NCBI RefSeq assembly: GCF_051020955.1
Contig: NC_135018.1
Location: 9,811,439-9,875,438 of the forward strand
Length of the DNA: 64,000 nucleotides
Origin: Megalopta genalis
Taxonomy: Eukaryota; Arthropoda; Insecta; Hymenoptera; Halictidae
Reading direction: 5' to 3'
How positions within the stretch are numbered: the first letter of the stretch is position 1; every line of letters starts with the position of its first letter. Under the pieces are notes generated by a model. It did not search any database, was not told the DNA's origin, and saw only the letters and a program-made list of their open reading frames with translations. This document shows, piece by piece, positions 37,866 to 49,287 of this stretch. Both the position numbers and the translations under genes were made by a program.

Positions 37866-37925
37866 CTCCTCTCTTTCCCCTCTCTCTCCTCTCTTTCTCC
37901 CCCGTCTCTTCATTTCTCTCTCTCC
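37824..37925. repeat. (CT)n microsatellite, long interrupted
   Basis: About 18 CT units at the left (to 37859) followed by TTTCTTTCTCCTCTC-type imperfect pyrimidine sequence. Ser/Leu-rich and Arg/Glu-rich frames through it are artefacts. Confidence 0.95.
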
Positions 37926-39876
37926 CGCATTTCCGATTGTTGTCTCTCACTGAGCGTCGCTCCGACCATTCGGTTGCGTATCCGCCACTGTATTTACATG
38001 TTACACACAGAACAGCAAGCAAACATGGCGCTGATTTAAATAATGTATCGTCAAATAGCATCGCCACTCAAGTGCTGCGCCTGAACACTCTTATCGCTTC
38101 ACTGACCCCCAGGACAGCTAGAACTGCTCGAAACTAGTTCCGCCATCCTTGGACACTGCATCGCGTCGCGGCATTGCATCTTGAAAGTCACCTTTCGAAG
38201 CGATTTTCGAAACTGATTTCGATTAGATTTAGTACCTCTACTCGGACCTGTGAAGTACCTGGGTACCCGAGTAGCCATAAAACACCCGAATAGAGCAACA
38301 GGTATTTCATAAGTCACGTGGGTAAATGTTCAATACTGTTATACGTTGCCCCGAAAATTCATCTCGCATTCGACCAAGGTGGACAATATAAATTTAGAAT
38401 AATCGTTCGTGCAAACGAATGACGCGGTTAAATAAGCGAATACATCAGAATGTATAACACATTGATAAGAAGACGATAACCGTGTTGTTGTCGACGAAGT
38501 GATCAATTTAACGTGAGAGCATCAACAACTCGGTGTTTTTCCTCGGCCGTAATTTTCTAAAACGGAACTGTCGAGATGGACGCAAGATAATTAGCTAGAT
38601 ATACCGAAGATGAGGACAGACAGCAACAATACGGTTTCCTGAGCGAGGGCGGGGAGGGCTCGAGACAAAACATTCTGGAGAGGACCGACGCTGAAAAGAA
38701 TAAGGGGATTGAGCATCGGCAGGGAAATTAATATGAAGTAGTGTCATTGTCTGGCATTTCGCGTCCGTCTGGACGTGGGAATTTCGAGAAATCGCGGATG
38801 AATTCAGGAGGAAGGAAACTTGGAGGGCCTCGCAGATAACCGTGGATAATGACTTTTTGATTACGAAACTCGTCGTCCGACGACCACGACGGGGAAGAGG
38901 ATCGATATGCTGGATCGTTCGTTTTAAAGCACGTCCCAGAGACAGCGAATCGCGATTTACCGCGCTCGGTTAATCTAAAGAATGCCCGCGCGTCGCGTTC
39001 AACAACCTCGGCCCTTAATTTTCTCGCAAATATTCTTATCTCTCGGCAAACAGGAGAATCAAAGCCACGAATTCCAAAACTGCACGAGTCCACTTATCCT
39101 GCTATTTATCTTCTACGATTTAAAACTGTTGAAATTATTCAATGCTTCTATAAATGTGAATCGCCATCCGTCCGGTATAATTGATCACATTTGCGTCTTG
39201 ACTTTTGCTTCTATTGTTGTCTTCCGTTTCCTCTCAGTTTCTTTTATCCGTTTTTCTCTTAATCCGCTTTTCATGTTGAGCGGAACGTAGCGACGAACAC
39301 GTAGAATGTTGTGATACAAAAGCAATATATGTATAGTTCAAGCATGGCTGACCATGTTCTTTTCTAAATGGAGATAGTGTTGAATGCCTAATTACGCAAT
39401 ACGCACTACTTCTGTATAACGTGGTGCCGGTATTTCGTAGCTTAACCAACATAGTTGTACGTGGAAGCAACGCTCTCGGATGAAATCAACAAAATTGACG
39501 ACGAAATAAAAAAGACAAACGAAACAGAGAAACGAACAATATCAGTTGATGGATTTGTGCTGTTTCGAAATACATGGCTTCGATTCCTCGCGGGCGCCGA
39601 TGTATCAAACAATTATAAAAATCTCGATAATGCTGTCGATGCATTACTGCTCTGAACGGAGCACAATTTCTATGAGAATTTGATGGCGCATTGTTTCTAT
39701 TGATCGTTCGCTAGCGGCTCTTCCGCGAGAGGATTTTCTATTCATTTCTAGAACACAGTGTCGTTGTGGTCACTCACAGTTTGCTGGCCGTAGAAGAATT
39801 ATGGATGAAATGCGGAACAGTGTTTACGTACCTGTAACATAAACGAAGAAGATGTTAGAATCAATACAGAACACTG

Positions 39877-39879
<3 letters not shown>
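37926..39879. other. Non-coding stretch, no gene seen
   Basis: No exon recognised. A short inverted pair CTACTCGG / CCGAGTAG at 38238-38274 surrounds a GGGTACCC palindrome. Confidence 0.5.
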
Positions 39880-39929
<50 letters not shown>

Positions 39930-39942
39930 TGTGTTGTGCGTG
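39880..39942. repeat. (GT)n microsatellite
   Basis: About 21 uninterrupted TG units, then GTATGTGTGTGTGTTGTGCG. The poly-Cys-Val and poly-Thr-His frames are artefacts. Confidence 0.95.
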
Positions 39943-40541
39943 TACGAAATAATAAATAACTGTGGGAACCACGTTTTCCACGAGTGGACAAATAAGTTTG
40001 CAACGGAACGGACGACTCGAATGCGTCCTGACAGAAATATTCGAGTGTTTGTCGAAACGTCGAATCGGGAAACGCTTTCCGTGTTTTATAATCATGGCCG
40101 CCGAGGGAGGGAAAAAATGGCGTCAGAAGTCGTGCCGTCTCCAGAGAAGAGGTACCCGGAATCGTATCCCCGTGCATGGTAATAAATAACCTAGGACAAT
40201 GCGATACGTCGCGCGATATCGACTTCAAAGCTACGGTGGACACGTACACAACCCATAAAGCGGGATGATCTGCTTTCTCCTCTGACTTTCCTTAAAATAA
40301 GCTTCTTGGAAAGTTATGTTCCATCCGGCGACGCGAAAGTTATATATGATTCGAAGAAAATACTCCCCGATGAAATACTGCGACTCGAATATTGGATTCT
40401 GTTTACTATTTATATAATATTTAGTTCCCGTCCTATGTATCTACCTGCCACGGAAATAAGATGAAGATGTTCGCCCGAACAAGCCTTCGATACCGGTAGA
40501 AAAATAAATTATTCGTTGAAGTACACATTATGTAACGTTGA
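39943..40541. other. Non-coding stretch, nothing seen
   Basis: No recognisable exon or repeat before the TTAA site that opens the transposon cluster. Confidence 0.5.
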
Positions 40542-40545
40542 TTAA

Positions 40546-40864
40546 CCTCTTACGTACGATGCGCCACTAAAATGGCTTTCGCGGACGTCATATTATTTAC
40601 GACGCGCCACTGCAGTGGCTCACTCTACAGACTCATTCGCTCACCGTCTGAACTAAACGATCGTTTTCATTTGTCTTGCTTCACACCTCTTTGCCCTCGC
40701 AACGTTTTACAACGGTGTTAATAATATACAGACAGAATATATAGTCTTTGTTTATGATACGCCAGTGTCGCACATTGCAGTGCTGTATCGTTTACGCGTA
40801 ATTCGCGTCAAAGTCTGCTGTACCGAGTAAACAGCCCGCGCAAAATTCAGCCGTGCCCAAGAGG
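40546..40864. mobile_element. TTAA-flanked (piggyBac-type) MITE, 319 bp
   Basis: Flanked by TTAA on both sides (40542-40545 and 40865-40868). The termini are inverted: CCTCTTACGTACGA on the left, and CCTCTTGGGCACGGC as the reverse complement of the right. The interior holds subterminal short palindromes (GCGCCACTGCAGTGGC and CGCCAGTG...CACATTGCAGTG). It has no coding capacity, so it would need a transposase from elsewhere. TTAA target duplication and CCYTT-type ends are the hallmark of the piggyBac superfamily. A truncated relative lies at 14137-14203. Confidence 0.62.
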
Positions 40865-40889
40865 TTAATGTTTCGGCAATTTAAAAATA

Positions 40890-41447
40890 CTGGGTTCCCC
40901 GGAAAGAATCATCCGATTTCAAAAATTTATATTTTAAAAAATTACACACAGAAAATTATAATTCAAACACGAATATAACGGGAAAATGTGTGAGTTTTCG
41001 TTTACAAGTGTTCAATATGACTTCCTTTCGTTACACGTATGATATCATTGCGATATGAAAGTTCTTGCCAAACACGGTGTAATGTATCTCTGGTAATTGT
41101 TCGTACAGCATCACAAATGCGTTTTTTCAGTTCATTTACACTTGTAGGTAAAGGTGGTACAAAGACAAGATCCTTCAGAAATCCCCAAAGGAAGAAGTCG
41201 CATGGGGTTAGGTCGGGCGATCTCGGAGGCCAACTGTGTAGAACCATATTATCGGATGAACTGCGACCAATCTAACGGTTTGGTAGTTCCGTGTTAAGAA
41301 AATTCCGAACCTCCAAGTGCCAATGGGGTAAAAAGTAAAACTCGCATATTTTTCCGTTATATATTCGTGTTTGAATTATAATTTTCTGTGTGTAATTTTT
41401 TAGAATATCAATTTTTGAAATCGGATGATTCTTTCCGGGGAACCCTG
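40890..41447 (-). mobile_element. Mariner-like transposon, internally deleted (558 bp)
   Basis: Flanked by TA on both sides (40888-40889, 41448-41449). The terminal inverted repeats are about 110 bp. The left begins CTGGGTTCCCCGGAAAGAAT, and the reverse complement of the right begins CAGGGTTCCCCGGAAAGAAT. They stay near-identical through ATTACACACAGAAAATTATA to a GAGTTTT block at about 41000 and 41337. Only the C-terminal part of a transposase on the minus strand remains between them. The two copies of the terminal repeat are very similar, suggesting fairly recent movement of the deleted form. It sits 19 bp from the neighbouring TTAA MITE. Confidence 0.85.
41002..41331 (-). pseudogene. Mariner-like transposase, C-terminal remnant with in-frame stop
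   Basis: The minus-strand frame reads LPHWHLEVRNFLNTELPNR, a stop (TAG at 41272-41274), then IGRSSDNMVLHS and WPPRSPDLTPCDFFLWG, ending SHIEHL and a stop. The context (NR-stop-IGR) implies a lost Trp codon (TGG to TAG), since NRWIGR is the usual form in this family. The SPDLTPxDFFLWG block holds the third catalytic Asp of the DDE/D domain (the D before FF). The helix-turn-helix region and the first two catalytic acidic residues are missing, and only about 109 of an expected ~340 residues remain. It is non-functional. Terminal repeats enclose it on both sides. Confidence 0.85.
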
Positions 41448-41833
41448 TATAAAGAGACAAGCTTCCGATTTACTCGAAAACATTAATAATTCATTTTAAA
41501 TTGCGTCAACGAGATGATTTGGCAATATTAAGAAACGATTTAAACAAGAAAAATAAGGTAGACAATCTTATTTACGAAAAGTACGTTTTAATTGAGTTAA
41601 AAAGATGGATTGTTTTTTCACATTCGGTTCTCTTTCGTATTCACTCGCGGCACACGGCAAACAAAAATGCGGAACCATTCCCTCACCAATGCTGCGATCC
41701 TTTATAATAAGCTCAATCGAAATATCCGAATCCCGGTTGCAGCTGCAGATACGCCCGCGCATTTATAGAAGTACAATGCCCGATGTATCCGGCCGATTGT
41801 CGACTATAAATATCGAGATTTATCTCGATTAAC

Positions 41834-41874
41834 GTGCCGCGCCACGCCGAGCCACGCCGAGCCACGCCGCGCTG
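41834..41874. repeat. (CCACGCCGAG)n short tandem repeat
   Basis: About three imperfect copies of a GCCACGCCGAG unit, flanked by GCCGCGCC and GCCGCGCTG. GC-rich minisatellite related in composition to the other GCGCGG clusters. Confidence 0.7.
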
Positions 41875-44800
41875 TCTGCGCGAAAATCAACCGTGTCTCC
41901 GCCTCATCATAATATTCGTCCTTGTCTATCCGACGATTACGCATGAACGTTCAATTAATGCGTGTCTTATTTATTACGAGGCGAAATTCTGATTTAACGC
42001 GGACGGTTCGTAACAACGCTTTCGGTTTCGTTCGTTTTGTAGACTTGTAATTAGACTGCGGATTTTATGTTTTCACAATAGAAATTAGTGGATCGAATGT
42101 TTAAACGAGATTATTTAAATGCTCTCGAACAACTGTTACATTATAATCAACTGATCGAATATATTGAGAGCAGGTTATATTTGTAGGTTATACTTGCTTA
42201 CATAAGAAGCCACAAGCTATTTGTAACACTTTTCATTTTGTAAAGGTTGTTGTAAAAAACGATTTAGGATGCGCTGTAGTTATTTGTACAGTGAACACAA
42301 TTTTTATTATTTATGATAGTGTAATTAGAGAGATTTGTCAAATTAACGAGGATGTTTCTAAGGAACATTTGATGATGAAGTTTTCCAAGACAGTTCGACA
42401 AGATTTCCATCTGGTTTACATTGAGATGCAATTTGTAGCAGCGTGAGGAAATTCCGACAAATCAGGTTTACGTGGATCGGAGCACAAATATGCTTAGGTA
42501 TTAGTTCGTTGTTGTTTAGATATGAACAGCTGTACCAGAATCCGCAATGAAATTAATACCTGCGAGCGGTGTTTTCAGCTATTAACAAATTAATTTCGGG
42601 ATCAGGAACCTCGATGTCGCTTTATTACCGCACAATTTAGCGAACACGCATGCCTCGCGGTGTTCCAGCTGGCACGCTCAATCGCGATTGACGTATCATA
42701 AACCTCAAGACGCAACGTAGCTGTTAGGCACGTGACCTCCTTAGGGTTTGGACCTTTGCTGGCTCTATCACTGAATTACCATAACGCATCGTGCACGATA
42801 TGATTACTATCAGCTCATTAAATCACTATATATAATACCTTGCTAATGTTTGTCGTCGTGTTCGAAAATGTTTAATTAATTTTTGCTCGTTCGGTCAACC
42901 GAGTAAACAGATAAAAGTATTCATGGAATCCGGCCAGCGAGAATTAATTTATTCGATGCCTGCTGCGTTTTGGATCGCGGAGAGAAAATTCCAGAAATGT
43001 CTGCGAAAAGACAATAACCCATTGGAGAGAACTGTATAATCACATTATTAATTAGTTAAAAAAATATATATATTTTCCGTTGGTTAAAATTAGTTAAAAT
43101 ATTTAATTCCATGGTACCTCGATGTAATTTCCAAAAACATTTGGACTTCTAATCTTTTTAACAAAGAAAGTTATATTCTTTTCCCTGGTATTTATTACTT
43201 TCCCTGGTGTCATACACAAATAAAAGAATTAATTTCGCTATGAAGATTTTAAATAAATTTAGCAAAAATTTGTTCGCCATCATTAAATTGCGGATTTTTA
43301 CGCATCTATGACATCTGTGAATTTGTAAAATTACGTTCTTGACTCAGGAAGTTCTACATCGAGCTAAATAAAATGTTATTTCCCTTTTACTTTTACGAAA
43401 TGACCAGTCGTAGTTGTAATTTTCAGAAGGATCCGTAGTCTGTATTCATTCCAAGTTTTCCTCCAGGGTCCGAATATTCGATTTTAGAAGCAACAGCACA
43501 GCCGACGAGCAGACCAAGCGATCACGGACCAACCCGAAAAAAAGCATCACGGTTGGTCGTTTTCGTGCCGGAACAATGATTTTTAGTGTGATAAAAATGA
43601 AGTAAAAAATTACGTTTTAGCCATGCGAACGCGGATGTATATTCGATTTAGCTCGTTTGCCGGCACTGAACGGTGGATTGCCATTGAAAAGCGACATTCA
43701 TCGTATTTACGAGAGATTTCCGGGCCAGAAATACGTGAGCGTTCAATTTATTTTTTTTCCCATGGTGTTCGTTGATCGGCCTCTGCGTCGACGCGACCCG
43801 ACCCGACGCGACGCCTAAAGTCTGGACACGTCGCGCGGCGCAGAAATTTTCGGTAAATTGAATTTTCTTTTCAGTCGGGCCTGCTCGAGCCTAAATCGAG
43901 TCAATCGTTTCTGTCGATGATTAGTCGATAACCCTACAATGGAATATTCCCCGCGGAATAATTGACTTTATGGAATTACCTCGACCCGGCCCGAGCGACA
44001 CCGACGCTGCATTCTCCGACACGCGTGCATGTACACCAAGCCGAGATAAATAAAATAAACGCCCCACACGACCGCGAGTTCTACCCTCGGCCCCGTTCGA
44101 CATCGATTTTCAAATAGTGATCGACAATGTTTCCTTTCCATGCGTACCTACCAATTTTTTTTAGCGCAACCCTACCAAAATAGATCACGGCAAGCTTTCA
44201 GACTATTTATGCCAGAAACAAAAGCGCTGAACAAACTGGTATTTCGAATCCTGAATAAAGATACGTTAACCGATTATATGCTAAACTTTATTACATTGGT
44301 AAATTTGAAATGGTTGTTTGTCTTTCTATTAATGCAAATAATGATTGAAATATTATTTATTTGATGTGCAAGTGTTTTTACTTAGCAACGATATAAATAA
44401 GTAATGTCGTTTCTTGCTGCTTACACGAAATTGTCTTGTTTTACATTTAGTACAGATTCATTTCGCAATAAATACACTAAATGGTAATATATCTAGTTTA
44501 TTTAGCACTGCTTGATAATTAATTGCACAACTTTTGCAGTGCTGGTAACAGTTGGGGAATGATGTGTGCATTTGAGGAATTGTTATCGAAACTATTTTTG
44601 TGAAGAAAGAAAGAAATGTATCAAGGCATTAATTACACGCACGTTGTTATTCAAAATTAAAACAGATGGTATTCGAAGTACTCGGGATTTTTCTTCTGAC
44701 AATTTTCTGGTAACATTTGTTGGTAATATTTGCTGATAATATTTTCATCTATATGGCATAAAAGGATGGAAGCGTCCCATTTAATAGAATTTTGTAGCCA

Positions 44801-45335
44801 CGACCACGTGCGTTATTCACAGATTAATTAACAGTATAGTGCACCGACTCATTTATATACTTGAATATCAGATCGAGCCATGGGGAGTTATCCTAGCTGA
44901 TCCGATTATTGGTGATTTAGATGCCAATTGTAAGGAATCGCGGTTAGGAGAAGTGTATCTATCGGCCGAGATTCCGATGATTTCTGCCGAATGTCGCGGG
45001 CCCGTTGCGTGCTCGCCGAACCCAATATATCTTTCTTTTACGGAGTCCGTTCTTTGGCAAGTGTAATGTGTGAACGGTGCATGCAAAGAGGAAGCAAATG
45101 ACTCGGACTGGCAGTGGCTGCGGCATACTCACCCATTCATGAAACAACGAATGTTCTATAAATCATGCACTATCCTCGCTTATGTATACAGCTTACGGAA
45201 TAATCTGTCTTAAAATATCGGAGTCAAATTCATTGATAAATAATTCAGGCTCCTTCCTTTCCAGGATTTCGCGGAGAGCAACTAACGTTCGCTCATCGCG
45301 GCGACTTCATTCCTGTTATGGCAATGACCAGAACG

Positions 45336-45389
45336 TTCGACAGTGGTCCATAAGCCTGGATCAGTTTATGCGGACACACCACTGTCGAA
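45336..45389. other. Potential 54-nt stem-loop
   Basis: Exact 12-bp arms TTCGACAGTGGT (45336-45347) and ACCACTGTCGAA (45378-45389). Further inner pairs (GTCC/GGAC and CATAA/TTATG) extend the stem to about 17-18 bp with small bulges, around a loop of about 12 nt. It could be a small hairpin RNA precursor or the relic of a palindromic mobile element. I do not recognise a known microRNA seed in it. Confidence 0.5.
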
Positions 45390-45602
45390 AATCAACATAG
45401 ATTCGATACATTCTTTTCAACATTTTTAATTTTCGCGAAATTGAAGCAGCATCTAGATTGTCAGAGTATAGTTCTTCCTAGGATTATTTAATTAAACTAT
45501 TAGATTCACAGCATAATAATCAAAGGCTATAATTGGTAACACTGCAATTGTTTTTCCTTGTTGAGATACCTGGTGATTCAACCTAGATGTTGTGCCAAAT
45601 TA

Positions 45603-45923
45603 CACTGATCGACAAAATGATAAAGCACTTGAAGATTTTTGGGTCTGAACATCTATTTGTATTCATACGTGAAAAATAAATACATAACAAAATAAAGTAG
45701 TAGTTTTGACGTAATATATAAAGAAACTAAATAAATCGTTCGATCCATTTGTTATTTATTTAAAAAATGGAATTTTATGTGGACAAAATAATAAGGCACC
45801 TTAAATATAAAATAACAAAAGCATTAAAATGAAATAAAATTACATAGTTTGTTTAAGTTCTAGTAATGTGTGGACTGTCCTTTATGTTGTACCATTTCAA
45901 TCATTCCTCTTGGTAAACTTCTA
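45603..45923 (-). mobile_element. Tc1-like transposon, 3' end remnant with IR/DR-type repeat
   Basis: Starts at TA (45601-45602) with CACTGATCGACAAAATGATA. A 24-bp motif GACAAAATGATAAAGCACTT at 45611 recurs as GACAAAATAATAAGGCACCT at 45782, 171 bp inward. This is the paired direct-repeat arrangement known for transposase binding sites in IR/DR-type Tc1 elements. Inside that lies the last part of a transposase on the minus strand. The rest of the element is absent, and another TA-flanked terminus begins at 45926. Confidence 0.65.
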
Positions 45924-45928
45924 TACAG
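45860..45928 (-). pseudogene. Tc1-like transposase, extreme C-terminus
   Basis: Read on the minus strand: LYRSLPRGMIEMVQHKGQ, then STHY and TAG (45860-45862). The pattern SLPRxMxxxxxxxGxxTxY-stop is the typical carboxyl end of Tc1-family transposases. Only about 22 codons survive. The frame stops immediately upstream at the junction with the next element. Confidence 0.6.
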
Positions 45929-45984
45929 TTACACACAAAATTGAGCGTACACTTTTGAGCGTACACACTTTTTTTAAAAACTGG
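45926..45984 (+). mobile_element. Fragment of another TA-flanked transposon terminus
   Basis: Directly after TA (45924-45925) the sequence reads CAGTTACACACAAAATTGAG, with TTGAGCGTACAC present twice (45941 and 45955). This resembles a Tc1/mariner terminus inserted into the Tc1 remnant at a TA. It is cut off where MITE sequence begins near 45985. No partner end is visible. Confidence 0.4.
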
Positions 45985-46080
45985 ACTAAACGAGGCGCAA
46001 GGCTCGAATAATCGTATCTCCTTTCCTCAAATTGTCAATTTTTATTTACAAGCTGAAGGACAATTGGGGGAAATTTACTG
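45985..46080. mobile_element. CAGTAAATTCCCC MITE family, right half only
   Basis: Matches the right half of the complete element at 52810-53022: a GAGGCGCAAGGCTCGAATAATCG block, CTCAAATTGTCAATTTTTAT and AAGCTGAAGGACAATTGGGG, ending AAATTTACTG before TA (46081-46082). The left half is missing. Confidence 0.75.
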
Positions 46081-46082
46081 TA

Positions 46083-46490
46083 CTCTTCTCTATACTCGAT
46101 TAGAAAATACTCAATAAAGCTGCTTGTACATTTCATACATAATTTAAAATGTTCCGTAAATCACAGATCATTAAATCGGAAGCTTTCAGCGTGCAGATCT
46201 ACATTACAAATAAAAATCAACAAAAAAATAGCATTGACATGTTGCTCGAACATTAGTTCGTGTTATATTTCACTCGAAGTGACACGATAAAAATTGTTAC
46301 ATATTTCATTTGCAACTGACAACGTGCGATAAATCTCACTTAAGCGAACGAAAAATTTGCGGTCTACATATCCACACCACAAATAAAATTGGAGACCAAA
46401 CAGTATCGACACGTTCTTTGAATACTAGTGGCGCAATATTTTACCAAAAAGAGCACAATAAAAATTCCTGCATATTTGATTTCGATTGAA
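46083..46490. repeat. Diverged tandem repeat, ~172-bp units
   Basis: ACTCAATAAAGCTGCTTGTACATTT (about 46111), ACGATAAAAATTGTTACATATTT (46284) and ACAATAAAAATTCCTGCATATTT (46455) mark successive units at 173 and 171 bp. Units also share TCTACATTACAAATAAAAAT / TCCACACCACAAATAAAATT and the CGTTCTTTGAATACTAG / GTTGCTCGAACATTAG block. A MITE half abuts the left side, so the array may once have extended further. Confidence 0.6.
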
Positions 46491-49287
46491 ATTCCATATA
46501 AAGGAGATGATTATCCTATTGAGAATTTTTCCAGAGCTCACATTGTGTTGCCGAGAAGCAAAAGGATAAATAACGCAGGCTGTAGTGCAATTATTGTCTT
46601 CCGAGCAGGCTGTTTTAGATCGTTTCTTGTACGCGACACGGTTCGAGGAATTTCGGGAATCTGTTCCGAGTCAAAGCTACACCGCGACGACTTCTTCGCA
46701 GCATCCTCGCACTAACAATCGCTATTGTTCTGCCCGGTGAACGCCCAAGAGGAAGAAGAATGCATGTACGCGCATACAGATTCGAGGGTTTTCACTTGGC
46801 CGGGAGAACAGGTCAACAAACGGATATGCTAATTGCCCACTGTGGGTAATTGATCTTTTCAGCCGTACCACTTGTCCTTCGGGAAGCTAAACAATGCTGG
46901 TGGAATCATTTATTCTCCAACTTCGATCTTATTCCTTGTAAACGTCCTTATTGAAATAAATGCTTAGCACAATAATCTCTCATTCTTATCTTGAAATGGT
47001 GCAGGTTATTGTAAAATACGTACGTACAAAGTTTCGGTTTTTCGAATATTCATTTCACAGATAGTTTACTTTGATAGAAAGTATGAAGATCTTTACGCAA
47101 AATATAAATATTACGTTCAATGCTGCGTGAGTCACGTATGGGTGACACCAATTTTTAATTAAGTTTTTGAAATTCATATTTATTGTAATATATTGAACAA
47201 ATTTAATTTTCGTAGAATACAAAATAGCTGAACAAATACTTCCTACGGAAAATTCTCACTTTCTAGTTTCGGTTTCATTAATTCAATGATTTTGATATTC
47301 TGTGGATTTTTCGAGTTGATATTCGACGCTTAACGTGATATTCTGTATCTGCTGCAGGAAATTGAAGCCATATAACAATTTTCTCCTTTTGTTTTTGATA
47401 CATCGACTTTCAAGTTAATAAAAATTAACAGAATTATTCATCCATTTCAAAAAACTAATTTTTATGTTATCAACATCGTTCGCAATAGGTTTGTGCAAAG
47501 CGAATCTCATTAATATTTGCAAGATTTTTAAATTTTAAATGTTACATTTTATCTTCCTAATTTTCGATTTAGTTAGCTAAGTTACTTCAATATTATGATT
47601 TCAATGTCGAAAGTTTTTGATAATTCTTCAATGTTTTTCAAAATTCTACATGTAGCAGTGTTTTGGATGCTATTCTCTTTTATTCCTAGCTGATTCGTTA
47701 GATAAAAGAAGAAGAAAACCCAGATACAGGATTTAACGACAACGAATCCTTTAAAAAGGCTGCAGAATGGCTGAAAGTTTGGAACGACAGGTACTCAAGA
47801 GCAACGATCTAGGTAGATTCTTAAATATTGAAGTTAGGCATCGTAACTCAACGGACGGAGAGTCGCGGTGAGCTACCGATGTCATAAACAACTCAAGAAA
47901 GTTCGATTGTGAAACTTCTTTGGAAATAAGGTGGTGAGATGGGCCACCGAAGAATCTCAATATGCGCTGCGTCCTGTGCACCCCCATTGGAAAACAAATG
48001 TCACATGGCTATTAAAAGTTCTAGATCCCTCGGTGGATCGGAACATAAATAATTTTCCGCTCGGTTGAGCTGTGATTTATCCACAAGTTTGATACCGTGC
48101 GTCCCAGCGCGGCGTGCCTGCAGCTGCACCGGCAAAAATCAATAACTTTTTATCCCCATTTATTTATGATCTAAAAAAATTTCGATATTTCGAATTAATA
48201 AAATGACTACGCTTTTAAGACAAAAATACACCGTTTAATTTATGGTTTGATTTCTCTACGATTATTCTTTCTAAAATCATTCTATTCAAAGTGCATCCAA
48301 TATAATAATTCTCAATATTTCTCAGTGTTTGTTTTTATATCAATTTTCCTAATAATTTGCCTTTAATTCAAATATGTGAAATGAAATGTAACATATACCG
48401 AATATCGATCTGTCTTCAACCTTTTAGCTGTGTACAATGAATGTACTCGTCATGGAGGAGTGGAAATTTTCTATGTTATGACAATGTTCTACTTCAGTAC
48501 AAATGTTTACAAAACGTATCCGCCAAATCCAGCAATTTCAGAATAACTTCAGAAGAATTTTCTAAAAGCAGCTGCACAACACGATCAATAAAATATGGGT
48601 GACATAGTTGGGTTATTAAAACCTTGTAATTTAATCTGGATCAATGTCGACTTCGAATTAACGCAAAATCTGTAGCTGTTGTTGGACTGCATTATATGCC
48701 CTTTCTATTTAATTTACTCGTTTTTCTAAAAGCTTTAGAATGAAAATAGTAAGGTTTACTTACCCAGGATTTAGTTTGGACAAACTCTAATTAATGGCGA
48801 AACGAACGAGTGGCTTTTTCTCTCGACCCTGACTGTATTTTCGTTGCAAGCTGCAGCTAAGCAAGCACAATGCGTCAAGACACGAGCATCCGACGCCCTC
48901 TAATGTACTAATCCTTGCTAGTTACCGGCAGACGTGTAACTTCTTAGCGTCTTCCTTCTCCGGAACATCGAAAATTTCCTTGAAAGAACAGTCGCTTCGC
49001 GAGGGATTTCTCTGCGAGTCATCGCATCGTATCGTCGGGGCACGTGAGCGTGTCGGCGTTGCATCTCAGATGCAACGAGGAACGCAGATTGCAGGTGTCA
49101 GCGGGCATGGTGGTCCAACGGTGAACTTTGAGCTAGTATTTCATGGGAGCCACCGACTACGAGCAGCCACTCGAGCCATGACTATGTTTCGTACAGTTAC
49201 ATCGTGTCGGTGTAACAGCTAGTTTATTCAAATTTGATGGAACGCCTTCCATCTAGCATCTGGACGGTATGCAGCACGCGATCCGAT
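46491..49287. other. Non-coding stretch, no gene seen
   Basis: Mostly AT-rich, with a more GC-balanced patch near 48840-49200. No exon, RNA gene or transposon end recognised. Confidence 0.5.

Larger units (their letters stand above)
41450..45600. other. Non-coding stretch, no gene seen
   Basis: It contains a tandem 10-mer CCACGCCGAG block at 41834-41874, a CGACGCGACCCGACCCGACG cluster near 43790-43815, and a strong 54-bp hairpin at 45336-45389 (listed). The rest is AT-rich DNA without recognisable exons. Confidence 0.5.
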
